A stretch of DNA of 64,000 nucleotides from Castellaniella sp034674885 (lineage in GTDB: Bacteria > Pseudomonadota > Gammaproteobacteria > Burkholderiales > Burkholderiaceae_B): NCBI RefSeq assembly GCF_034674885.1, contig NZ_JAUCDS010000002.1:186001-250000 (forward strand). The letters are read 5' to 3'. The position numbers and the translations under genes were made by a program. This document shows, in pieces, positions 18,390 to 26,421 of the stretch (position 1 is the first letter of the stretch; each line of letters begins with the position of its first letter). The notes under the pieces were generated by a model. The model ran no database searches, was not told the DNA's origin, and saw only the letters and a list, made by a program, of their open reading frames with translations.

Positions 18390-19313
18390 ATGGAGACGCT
18401 CTATATTACTCATCCCGCCTGCCGCCTGCATGAAATGGGTGCGTGGCACCCTGAATCCCCCCAGCGCCTGGATGCAGTGGCCGACCAATTGGCCGCCAGC
18501 GGCCTGATGGATTTTCTGTCTCAACGGCAGGCCAGGCCGGCGACTCCGGATGATGTGCTGCGGGTGCATACGCCAGAATACCTGGCCTTTTTGCGCCAGC
18601 ATGCGCCTGCCCATGGATATTTTCCGGTGGACCCCGATACCATCATGAACCCCGACACCCTGCAGGCGGCATGGGCCGCAGCGGGCGCGGGGCTGACCGC
18701 TCTGGATGAGATCCTGGGTGGGCACGCGCAGACCGCGTTTTGCGCCATCCGTCCGCCTGGGCACCACGCCCGTCCCGGTCAGGCGCTGGGCTTCTGCTTC
18801 TTCAACAACATTGCCGTAGCGGCCCGCTACGCGCTGGACGTCCACGGCCTGCAGCGCGTAGCCATCGTCGATTTTGACGTGCATCATGGCAACGGCACCG
18901 AAGAAATCTTCCTGCACGAAGATCGTGTCATGATGTGCAGTTTCTATCAGTACCCCTTGTTTCCCGATACCCGTCAGGAACATCCAGGGGCTAACATGAT
19001 CAATATTCCCGTGGATGCCTATTCCGATGGTAAGGTAGTGCGCGATCTGGCCACGCAGCACTGGCTGCCGGCCCTGCGCCGCTTCCAGCCGGAACTGATT
19101 CTGGTGTCGGCAGGGTTCGACGCGCATCGCGAAGACGACATGGGCAGCCTGAAACTGGTCGAGGCGGACTACGCCTGGATCACCGAACGCCTGGTCGAGG
19201 CGGCCGCCGAATCCGCCCAGGGGCGGATCGTCAGCTTCCTGGAAGGCGGTTACGATCTTTCCGCCCTGGGACGCAGCGCCGTGGCGCACGTACGGGCGCT
19301 GGGGGGCTACTGA
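18390..19313 (+). CDS. Histone deacetylase-family (acetoin utilisation-like) hydrolase
   Basis: 307 residues from the ATG at 18390. Zinc-dependent deacetylase fold: HPESPQRLDAV near residue 18, IRPPGHHARPGQALGFCFFNNIAVAARYA near 125 with the two active-site histidines, VAIVDFDVHHGNGTEEIF near 160 with zinc-binding Asp and His, and LVSAGFDAHREDDMGSL near 235 with the second Asp. Bacterial members remove acetyl groups from polyamines or acetyl-lysine; the substrate cannot be decided here. It is divergent from mltB with only 10 bases between starts, so its promoter must lie inside mltB. Confidence 0.88.
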   Translation: METLYITHPACRLHEMGAWHPESPQRLDAVADQLAASGLMDFLSQRQARPATPDDVLRVHTPEYLAFLRQHAPAHGYFPVDPDTIMNPDTLQAAWAAAGAGLTALDEILGGHAQTAFCAIRPPGHHARPGQALGFCFFNNIAVAARYALDVHGLQRVAIVDFDVHHGNGTEEIFLHEDRVMMCSFYQYPLFPDTRQEHPGANMINIPVDAYSDGKVVRDLATQHWLPALRRFQPELILVSAGFDAHREDDMGSLKLVEADYAWITERLVEAAAESAQGRIVSFLEGGYDLSALGRSAVAHVRALGGY

Positions 19314-19323
19314 TGCCTGTGTC

Positions 19324-19352
19324 GCGCCGAGATTCCAGCCGTTTCTCGGCGC
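19324..19352 (+). terminator. Hairpin between the deacetylase gene and etfB
   Basis: gcgccgaga (19324-19332) pairs perfectly with tctcggcgc (19344-19352). A T-rich run (tctcttttctttt) starts a few bases later. Either a weak terminator of the upstream gene or a leader hairpin of etfB. Confidence 0.45.
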
Positions 19353-19389
19353 CTGCATTCTCTTTTCTTTTCAATCTGGAGTTAGCTCG

Positions 19390-20139
19390 ATGAAGGTCCT
19401 GGTACCGGTCAAGCGCGTCGTTGACTTTAACGTCAAGGTTCGTGTGAAATCCGATCACACTGGCGTGGACATCGCCAACGTCAAAATGTCCATGAATCCG
19501 TTCGACGAAATCGCCGTCGAGGAAGCCACCCGCCTGAAGGAAAAGGGCGCAGCCACCGAAGTCGTGGCCGTGTCCTGCGGGGTGGCGCAATGCCAGGAAA
19601 CCCTGCGCACTGCGATGGCGATCGGCGCCGATCGCGGCATTCTGGTGCAGACCGATGCCGAATTGCAGCCCCTGGCCGTGGCCAGGATCCTGGCCGCGTT
19701 GGCCCAGAAAGAACAGCCTGGTCTGATCGTGCTGGGCAAACAGGCCATCGACGACGATGCCAACCAGACTGGCCAGATGCTGGCCGCCTTGCTGGACTGG
19801 CCCCAGGCGACCAATGCCAGCAAGGTCGAAATCCAGGGCGATCGGGTTCAGGTCACGCGGGAAGTCGACGGCGGCCTGGAAACGCTCAGCCTGGCGCTGC
19901 CGGCCGTCATCACCACGGACTTGCGGCTGAACGAGCCACGCTACGTGACGTTGCCGAACATCATGAAGGCCAAGAAAAAGCCGCTGGACACCGTGTCGCC
20001 GGCCGATCTGAACGTCGATCCGGCCCCGCGCCTGAAGACCCTGAAGGTCACGGAACCCCCGAGCCGTTCTGCGGGCGTCATCGTGCCTGACGTGGCGGCC
20101 CTGGTGGACAAACTGAAAAACGAAGCGAAGGTGGTCTGA
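19390..20139 (+). CDS. etfB: Electron transfer flavoprotein, beta subunit
   Basis: 249 residues, standard length; CTGGAG precedes the ATG. With EtfA it carries electrons from acyl-CoA dehydrogenases to ETF-quinone oxidoreductase. Conserved: VKRVVDFNVKVRV at the N-terminus, SMNPFDEIAVEEA near 36, and LGKQAIDDDANQTGQMLAALL near 117 (AMP-binding region). The ETF signature lies near residue 165 (LPAVITTDLRLNEPRYVTLPNIM). etfA starts immediately after its stop, and an acyl-CoA dehydrogenase follows. Confidence 0.96.
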   Translation: MKVLVPVKRVVDFNVKVRVKSDHTGVDIANVKMSMNPFDEIAVEEATRLKEKGAATEVVAVSCGVAQCQETLRTAMAIGADRGILVQTDAELQPLAVARILAALAQKEQPGLIVLGKQAIDDDANQTGQMLAALLDWPQATNASKVEIQGDRVQVTREVDGGLETLSLALPAVITTDLRLNEPRYVTLPNIMKAKKKPLDTVSPADLNVDPAPRLKTLKVTEPPSRSAGVIVPDVAALVDKLKNEAKVV

Positions 20140-21069
<930 letters not shown>

Positions 21070-21077
21070 TGCCGGAT

Positions 21078-21110
21078 GCGACGAGCCCTGCGGGGCTCGT
21101 CGCTTTTCTT
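21078..21110 (+). terminator. Rho-independent terminator after etfA
   Basis: Eleven-base perfect stem gcgacgagccc (21078-21088) with gggctcgtcgc (21093-21103), loop tgcg, then ttttctt. Confidence 0.85.
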
Positions 21111-21157
21111 GCTGACCGATCGGCCGCCGCCGGGGTCCGCTCTACACAGGAATCATC

Positions 21158-22969
21158 ATGACATACCAGGTCCCTACCCAGGATATCCGTTTCATTCTGC
21201 GCGAGCTTGCCGACCTGCCTGGCGTGCTGGCGCTGCCCGGCTTCGAGGAAGTCTCGGACGATCTCGTGGATGCCGTGCTGGAGGAAAACGCCCGTTTCGT
21301 CGAGCAGGAAATCGCCCCGCTGAATCGGGCGGGCGATACCCGGCCCGCGCAGTGGCAGGATGGCGCCGTGCGGACCACGCCCGGCTTTCAGGCTGCATTC
21401 CAGGCGTTCGCGCAAGGCGGCTGGCAAGGCCTGCCGCACGAGGTCGAGTTCGGTGGCCAGGGGCTGCCCAAGCTGATTTCGGCGCCGGTCACCGAGAGCC
21501 TCAATGCCGGCAACCTGTCGTTTTCCTTGTGTCCGCTGCTGACCGATGGCGTGATCGAAGCCCTGTCCATGGTCGGGACCGAAGCACAGAAATCCCGCTT
21601 CATCCCGCCGCTGCTGGAAGGCCGCTGGACCGGCACCATGAACCTGACCGAACCCCAGGCGGGGTCCGACCTGGCGCTGCTGAAGACCCGCGCCCTGCGC
21701 CAGGACGACGGCAGCTATCGCCTCAGTGGACAGAAGATCTTCATCACCTATGGGGATCACGACCTGGCCGAGAACATCATCCATCTGGTGCTGGCCCGCA
21801 CGCCCGACGCGCCCAAAGGCGTCAAGGGGATTTCCCTGTTCATCGTGCCGAAGTTCCTGGTGAACGAAGACGGCAGCCTGGGCAAGCACAATGACGTCTA
21901 CTGCGCGTCGCTGGAACACAAGCTCGGCATCCACGGCAGCCCGACCGCCGTGTTGCTGTATGGGTCCGGCAAGGGCGAAGTGGGCGAGGGTGCGGTCGGC
22001 TACCTGATCGGCGAGGAAAATCGCGGCCTGGAATACATGTTCATCATGATGAATGCCGCCCGCTATGCGGTGGGCCTGCAGGGGGTGGCCGTGTCCGAGC
22101 GCGCCTTGCAGCATGCCGCCGCCTATGCCGCCGAACGTGTCCAGGGCAATGCGCTGGAAGGCTCGGCCGGCCCGGTGCCGATTGTGCGCCACCCGGATGT
22201 CGCCCGCATGCTGGGCGTGATGCGCGGGCTGACCGAAGGCGCCCGGGCCGTGGCCTACGTGGCTGCGAGCTATCGGGACAAGGCCGCGCATGCGACCAGC
22301 GAAGCCGACCGCGCGCGCTTCAAGGCTGTCTACGAATACTGCGTGCCGATCGTCAAGGGGTTTTCCACGGAATCGTCCGTGGAGGTCGCTTCCCTGGGCG
22401 TGCAGGTGCACGGCGGCATGGGCTTCATCGAGGAAACCGGCGCGGCCCAGTACTACCGCGATGCGCGCATCCTGCCCATCTACGAGGGCACCACAGCCAT
22501 CCAGGCCAATGATTTCATCGGCCGCAAGATCGTGCGCGACGCAGGCAAGGTCGCAGGCGAACAGATTGCCGGCATGCGGGACACGGTGGCGGCGCTGCGG
22601 GCGGCGGCGGGCGTGCATGCGGACGCCCTGGGGCTGATTGCGCAGCGTCTGGAAGACGCCGCGCAGGCCTACGAGGCCGCCGTGGGTTTCGTCCTGGGAC
22701 ATGTCCGCGAGGACATTCGCGGTGTGTTCACGGGCAGCGTGCCCTGCCTGATGCTGGCAGGCACGGCCCATGCCGGTTGGCAGCTGGGGCGTGCCGCGCA
22801 GGTGGCGGCAGCAGCCATCCAGGCGGGCGCCACGGATCCATTCCTGGTCAACAAGATCGCTACCGCCGTGCAGTATGCCGCGCATGTGCTGCCTCGGGCG
22901 GCTGCCTTGAACGAGGCCATCCAGGCAGGCGGTCTGGCGGACCGATATGTACGTCAGGCGCAGATATAG
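21158..22969 (+). CDS. Acyl-CoA dehydrogenase (long, FadE/DmdC-like form)
   Basis: 603 residues, longer than the usual 380-residue enzymes. The extra length is an N-terminal extension and a C-terminal acyl-CoA dehydrogenase domain, as in FadE5/DmdC-type proteins. Seen: MNLTEPQAGSDLALLKTRA near 155 (FAD binding), KIFITYGDHD near 191, RYAVGLQGVAVSERALQHA near 303, and YEGTTAIQANDFIGRKI near 444. It oxidises acyl-CoA esters and passes electrons to the EtfBA encoded just upstream. Chain-length preference cannot be told. Confidence 0.9.
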   Translation: MTYQVPTQDIRFILRELADLPGVLALPGFEEVSDDLVDAVLEENARFVEQEIAPLNRAGDTRPAQWQDGAVRTTPGFQAAFQAFAQGGWQGLPHEVEFGGQGLPKLISAPVTESLNAGNLSFSLCPLLTDGVIEALSMVGTEAQKSRFIPPLLEGRWTGTMNLTEPQAGSDLALLKTRALRQDDGSYRLSGQKIFITYGDHDLAENIIHLVLARTPDAPKGVKGISLFIVPKFLVNEDGSLGKHNDVYCASLEHKLGIHGSPTAVLLYGSGKGEVGEGAVGYLIGEENRGLEYMFIMMNAARYAVGLQGVAVSERALQHAAAYAAERVQGNALEGSAGPVPIVRHPDVARMLGVMRGLTEGARAVAYVAASYRDKAAHATSEADRARFKAVYEYCVPIVKGFSTESSVEVASLGVQVHGGMGFIEETGAAQYYRDARILPIYEGTTAIQANDFIGRKIVRDAGKVAGEQIAGMRDTVAALRAAAGVHADALGLIAQRLEDAAQAYEAAVGFVLGHVREDIRGVFTGSVPCLMLAGTAHAGWQLGRAAQVAAAAIQAGATDPFLVNKIATAVQYAAHVLPRAAALNEAIQAGGLADRYVRQAQI

Positions 22970-23015
22970 TTATAACTTAGATGTATTTCAATAGCCTCCT
23001 ATATTCTGCAAGAAT

Positions 23016-23070
23016 CTTAAGTGTCTGAACCAATTCGTCGCCCGGATCGTCCGGGCGGCAGACACTTAAG
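23016..23070 (+). promoter_or_regulatory. Nested inverted repeat in the leader of the peroxiredoxin gene
   Basis: cttaagtgtctg (23016-23027) and cagacacttaag (23059-23070) are perfect 12-base complements. Between them cgcccgga (23039-23046) and tccgggcg (23050-23057) form an inner 8-base stem. The outer arm ends directly at the ACAGGAG ribosome site. A possible -10 (TATATT) is at 23000-23005, so the structure would start the mRNA leader. Confidence 0.7.
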
Positions 23071-23083
23071 ACAGGAGTGATCA

Positions 23084-23725
23084 ATGGCTACGCTGCGTCT
23101 GGGCGATGTCGCCCCCGATTTCGAACAGGAATCTTCCCTGGGAAAGATCAAATTCCATGAATGGCTGGGCAATGGTTGGGGGGTGCTGTTTTCCCATCCG
23201 GCCGACTTCACCCCGGTCTGCACCACCGAACTGGGCTATACCGCCATTGTCTCGGGCGATTTCGCCAAGCGCGGAGCAAAGGTCATTGCCGTGTCGGTGG
23301 ATGGCAAGCAATCCCACATCGACTGGATCAAGGACATCAACGACACGCAAAAGACGAATGTCCAGTACCCGATCCTGGCCGACGAGGATCGCAAGGTCGC
23401 CACGCTGTATGACATGATCCACCCGAATGCCAGCACCACAGCCACGGTGCGTTCGGTGTTCGTCATTGATCCGAACAAGAAGATCCGCCTGATCCTGACC
23501 TATCCTGCCAGTACCGGCCGCAATTTCGATGAAATCCTGCGGGCCCTGGATTCCATCCAGTTGACGGACAATTACAGCGTCGCCACCCCGGTGAACTGGA
23601 AGCCGGGCGAAGACGTCATCATCGCCCCGTCCATCAAGGACCCGGCCGTGTTGAAGGAAAAATTCCCCAAGGGCTACAAGGAAGTGCGCCCATACCTGCG
23701 CACGACCCCGCAGCCGGATCTGTGA
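23084..23725 (+). CDS. Peroxiredoxin, 1-Cys Prx6 class
   Basis: 213 residues; ACAGGAG lies 7 bases before the ATG. AhpC/TSA fold: PADFTPVCTTELG carries the peroxidatic cysteine (Cys 46), and DRKVATLYDMIHPNASTTATVRSVFVIDP fits the Prx6 group. RPYLRTTPQPDL at the C-terminus is also typical of that group. It reduces hydrogen peroxide and organic peroxides. No AhpF-like reductase adjoins it. The leader holds a long inverted repeat, which points to regulation of this gene. A terminator follows. Confidence 0.93.
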   Translation: MATLRLGDVAPDFEQESSLGKIKFHEWLGNGWGVLFSHPADFTPVCTTELGYTAIVSGDFAKRGAKVIAVSVDGKQSHIDWIKDINDTQKTNVQYPILADEDRKVATLYDMIHPNASTTATVRSVFVIDPNKKIRLILTYPASTGRNFDEILRALDSIQLTDNYSVATPVNWKPGEDVIIAPSIKDPAVLKEKFPKGYKEVRPYLRTTPQPDL

Positions 23726-23747
23726 TTTCCAGATCGGCCATATGAAG

Positions 23748-23775
23748 CGCCGGCCTCTCGGGGTCGGCGTTTTTT
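23748..23775 (+). terminator. Rho-independent terminator after the peroxiredoxin gene
   Basis: cgccggcc (23748-23755) pairs with ggtcggcg (23762-23769, one G-T pair), followed by six T. Confidence 0.85.
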
Positions 23776-23786
23776 CTTGCGCTGAA

Positions 23787-23806
23787 CACTGTTTCTTTGT
23801 ACAGTA
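23787..23806 (+). promoter_or_regulatory. LexA-type SOS box with overlapping promoter
   Basis: caCTGTttctttgtACAGta matches the CTGT-N8-ACAG core of the LexA operator, with the outer A and T/A also kept. A -10-like TACAGT (23800-23805) lies inside the box, 17 bases after TTGCGC (23777-23782). LexA binding would therefore block the promoter. The intervening bases are less AT-alternating than in the E. coli consensus. Confidence 0.6.
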
Positions 23807-23834
23807 TGTCAACTACTGGATGAAATCACAGTTC

Positions 23835-23850
23835 TGGCGGATGTCCGCCA
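23835..23850 (+). promoter_or_regulatory. Hairpin just upstream of the ribosome site of the SOS-box gene
   Basis: tggcgga (23835-23841) and tccgcca (23844-23850) form a perfect 7-base stem with a two-base centre. AGGAG begins 8 bases later (23858). It could lower translation or stabilise the mRNA. Confidence 0.45.
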
Positions 23851-23869
23851 GGCGCACAGGAGACTCGAC

Positions 23870-24199
23870 ATGGCTGGATCAATCGGCTTGGCATGGACAG
23901 GCAGCAGGCGCGGTGCGGCGCTTCCGTACTTCAATACGGCAGGTGCCTTGCAGGGACCCTGGGTGCCGGGCGGGTCCTGGGGCGGCCGGCTGGCAGGCCG
24001 CTCCCGCACGGCTGCGGCCGCGCGGCGACAGGCGACAGCCGTTTCCGCAGCGCCGGTCGTCCGGATGCACCGGCCACAGGCCGGGGCGCGCATCGGGTGG
24101 CGCCGCCTGGCGGCCCTGGCGGGCGACGTTCTCATGGTGCTGGTGTGGGCCGCCATGATTCCTGGCTTGATGTGGCTGGGTGCGGTGGCCGGCTTCTGA
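23870..24199 (+). CDS. Small single-pass membrane protein, candidate SOS gene
   Basis: 109 residues from the ATG at 23870, with AGGAG at ideal spacing (7 bases). I do not recognise the family. Residues 1-75 are rich in Gly, Ala and Arg with no known motif. Residues 83-107 (LAGDVLMVLVWAAMIPGLMWLGAVAG) form one clear C-terminal membrane helix. A LexA-type box and promoter lie 64-83 bases upstream. Small SOS-induced membrane proteins in other bacteria often stop cell division or depolarise the membrane; a similar role here is inference. The stop is followed at once by the rplS promoter. Confidence 0.65.
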   Translation: MAGSIGLAWTGSRRGAALPYFNTAGALQGPWVPGGSWGGRLAGRSRTAAAARRQATAVSAAPVVRMHRPQAGARIGWRRLAALAGDVLMVLVWAAMIPGLMWLGAVAGF

Positions 24200-24206
24200 T
24201 ATAATC
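24195..24206 (+). promoter_or_regulatory. Extended -10 promoter for rplS
   Basis: TGATATAAT (24197-24205) is a perfect extended -10 element, TGN plus TATAAT, 75 bases before the rplS start. No good -35 is seen, as expected for this class. It overlaps the stop codon of the preceding gene. Confidence 0.6.
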
Positions 24207-24280
24207 ACGCGTTTACCGCATCCTCTGCTACGGCATTCATCTCATTTCATAGCCGTACCCAAGATGCTCTCGGAGCTACC

Positions 24281-24652
24281 GTGAATCTCATCGAAACCCT
24301 TGAACAAGAAGAAATCGCGCGCCTGACCGAAGGCCGCGTCATCCCTGAATTCGGCCCGGGCGATACCGTGGTCGTCAGCGTGAACGTCGTCGAAGGCACG
24401 CGCAAGCGCGCCCAGGCCTACGAAGGCGTGGTCATCGCCCGCCGCAATCGCGGCCTGAACTCCGCGTTCACCGTGCGCAAGATCTCCTCCGGCGAAGCCG
24501 TGGAACGTACTTTCCAGCTGTATTCCCCGCAGATCGCCGGCATCGAAGTCAAGCGCCGTGGCGATGTCCGCCGTGCTAAGCTCTACTACCTGCGCGGCCG
24601 TACGGGCAAGGCTGCTCGCATCAAGGAAAAGCTGGTTCGCAAATCCGCCTGA
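24281..24652 (+). CDS. rplS: 50S ribosomal protein L19
   Basis: 123 residues from a GTG at 24281, with CGGAG upstream. L19 sits at the 30S-50S interface. Conserved stretches: GDTVVVSVNVVEGTRKRAQAYEGVVIARRNRG, NSAFTVRKISSGEAVERTFQLYSP and VKRRGDVRRAKLYYLRGRTGKAARIKE. The usual partners rpsP, rimM and trmD are not upstream; instead the gene has its own promoter. A strong terminator follows. Confidence 0.97.
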   Translation: MNLIETLEQEEIARLTEGRVIPEFGPGDTVVVSVNVVEGTRKRAQAYEGVVIARRNRGLNSAFTVRKISSGEAVERTFQLYSPQIAGIEVKRRGDVRRAKLYYLRGRTGKAARIKEKLVRKSA

Positions 24653-24674
24653 TCGCGGCGGTCTTGCAGCACCC

Positions 24675-24705
24675 AAAAGGCACCCGCTCGGGTGCCTTTT
24701 TCTTT
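24675..24705 (+). terminator. Rho-independent terminator after rplS
   Basis: aaaaggcaccc (24675-24685), loop gctc, gggtgcctttt (24690-24700), then more T. Confidence 0.92.
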
Positions 24706-24793
24706 GATGCGCTGCGCGACGGGCCAGCGGCGCTCGACTCGGGACGCTGACAGGGCTTGCGGCGATGTGTGGTTCGGTTTACCTTTGGATGTC

Positions 24794-25528
24794 ATGACGC
24801 TCCCGATTTCTTCCCCGGATCCTGTGCGATCCGCAGGTTTTGATCCGGCCGCCCAGCCCATTTTGCCGGGCATCGCTTTGCCGCCCCTGCCTCCGGACTG
24901 CCTGCGTCTGGACTATATCCGCCAGGCCTTCGCGCGATCCGTCGATTGGCACGTCGAACCCCTGTTTGCCCAGGCCTTCCTGCCTGATAATCCCGCGCTG
25001 CTTCAGGCGCGGCGAGCCGCCGTCCTGATGCCTCTGGTGCAGCGCGCCACCGGGCTGAACGTCCTGTTCACCCGCCGCGCTGCTCATTTGCATGATCATG
25101 CGGGGCAGATCAGTTTCCCGGGCGGGCGCATCGAATCCACCGATGCCGACGCCGTGGCGGCCGCCATCCGCGAGACCCGCGAGGAAATCGGGGTGGACCG
25201 GCAGTTCGTGCAGATCATGGGGGTGCAGCCCGCGCTCCTGACGACCACGCATTTCGTCATGACGCCGGTGGTGGGCGAATTGCTGCCGGGGTTCCAGGTC
25301 AGGGCCGACCGATCCGAAGTCGCCGAGGTCTTCGAAGTGCCATTGAGCGTCCTGATGGATCCCACGCAGCATCGCCTGCATCAGCTGCAGACCGCCTGGG
25401 GCCATGGCCGCTGCTATTTTTCCGTGCGCTGGCAGTCGCACTTCATCTGGGGCGCGACAGCCGTCCTGATTCGAAATTTCTACTATTTCCTGGCCGCATC
25501 GGCCGGGGTGTCTACCGGCGATCAGTAG
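24794..25528 (+). CDS. NUDIX hydrolase, CoA pyrophosphatase-like
   Basis: 244 residues from the ATG at 24794; earlier in-frame ATGs lie in the rplS terminator. The NUDIX box is complete: GGRIESTDADAVAAAIRETREEIG (about residues 113-136). Upstream of it LFTRRAAHLHDHAGQISFPGG matches the UPF0035 motif of CoA-cleaving NudL/YeaB proteins. It likely splits CoA or its thioesters into phosphopantetheine and 3',5'-ADP. The 3' end overlaps the convergent rsgA by 7 bases. Confidence 0.85.
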   Translation: MTLPISSPDPVRSAGFDPAAQPILPGIALPPLPPDCLRLDYIRQAFARSVDWHVEPLFAQAFLPDNPALLQARRAAVLMPLVQRATGLNVLFTRRAAHLHDHAGQISFPGGRIESTDADAVAAAIRETREEIGVDRQFVQIMGVQPALLTTTHFVMTPVVGELLPGFQVRADRSEVAEVFEVPLSVLMDPTQHRLHQLQTAWGHGRCYFSVRWQSHFIWGATAVLIRNFYYFLAASAGVSTGDQ

Positions 25529-26421
25529 CGCCGGGCGGCCTCGTTTTCGGCCAGGATGCGCAGGTAGAGCGCGTGGCGCTGGGCGGAAATCGTGCCCAGG
25601 GCTACCGCGGCCAGTACGCCACACCCCGGTTCATGCTGGTGCGTGCAGTTATAGAAACGGCATTGGGCGACCGCAGGGGCGAATTCCGGGAAACCGTGTT
25701 CGATTTCCTGGGGGCTCAGGTGCTGCAGGCCGAAGGCCTGGAAACCCGGGGAATCGATCAACTCACCCCCTTCGGGCAGGGTATACAGGCGGGTGTGGGT
25801 GGTCGTGTGGCGTCCGGTACCCAGGGCGACGGAATGCGCCTGGGTGGCAGCCTGGGCATCGGGAACCAGGGCATTGAGCAGGGTGGATTTGCCCATGCCG
25901 CTTTGGCCCAGCAGCAGCGTGCGGCGCCCTTGCAGCAGTGGGCCCAGGCGTGCGTGGACCTGATCGGGGTCCAGGGCGCACAGCGCATGCACCGGCACGC
26001 CCAGCGATTCGGTGGCCGCCAGCCGGGTGCGGGCCGCAGCGGTGGCAGGCAGGTCGGCCTTGTTCAGCACGATGTGGGCGGGAATGTCGGCGCTGCTGGC
26101 TGCCACCAGGGCGCGCCCCAGCAGATCATCAGAGAATTCCGGTTCAGCCGCCAGCACCAGCAGCAGTTGGTCGATGTTGGCGGCGAACAGTTTGCTGCGC
26201 TGGGCGTCGGACCGGTAGAACAGATTGCGGCGCGGCAGGATGTCGGTAATGGCGCCTTCGTGTTCGCCTTCCGGCAGGATGCGCACCTGGTCACCCACGG
26301 CGATGCCCGTTTTCTTGCCTCGGGGATAGCAGTGACGCAGCTGATCCGTATGATCGATGGCGACTCGGTAGTGGCGTCCGTGGGCTGCAATGACGCGGCC
26401 TTGCAGCGCGAGCTTAGCCAT
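25522..26421 (-). CDS. rsgA: Ribosome small-subunit-dependent GTPase A
   Basis: 299 residues. Late 30S assembly GTPase with circularly permuted motifs: an N-terminal OB fold (GRVIAAHGRHYRVAIDH), then G4 VLNKADL near residue 118, then the P-loop GQSGMGKSTLLNAL near 174, and G3 DSPGFQAFGL near 220. The C-terminal zinc knuckle is CRFYNCTHQHEPGCGV near 255. It overlaps the upstream M48 peptidase gene by 8 bases, so the two are cotranscribed. Confidence 0.95.
   Translation of the reverse strand: MAKLALQGRVIAAHGRHYRVAIDHTDQLRHCYPRGKKTGIAVGDQVRILPEGEHEGAITDILPRRNLFYRSDAQRSKLFAANIDQLLLVLAAEPEFSDDLLGRALVAASSADIPAHIVLNKADLPATAAARTRLAATESLGVPVHALCALDPDQVHARLGPLLQGRRTLLLGQSGMGKSTLLNALVPDAQAATQAHSVALGTGRHTTTHTRLYTLPEGGELIDSPGFQAFGLQHLSPQEIEHGFPEFAPAVAQCRFYNCTHQHEPGCGVLAAVALGTISAQRHALYLRILAENEAARRY

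Noticed and set aside
22985..23015. OxyR site (ATAG-N7-CTAT) before the peroxiredoxin gene
   Set aside because: ATAG and CTAT occur but are only four bases apart, not seven.
23893..24208. Other frames across the small SOS-box gene on both strands
   Set aside because: Only the frame starting at 23870 has a correctly spaced AGGAG and ends in a membrane helix.
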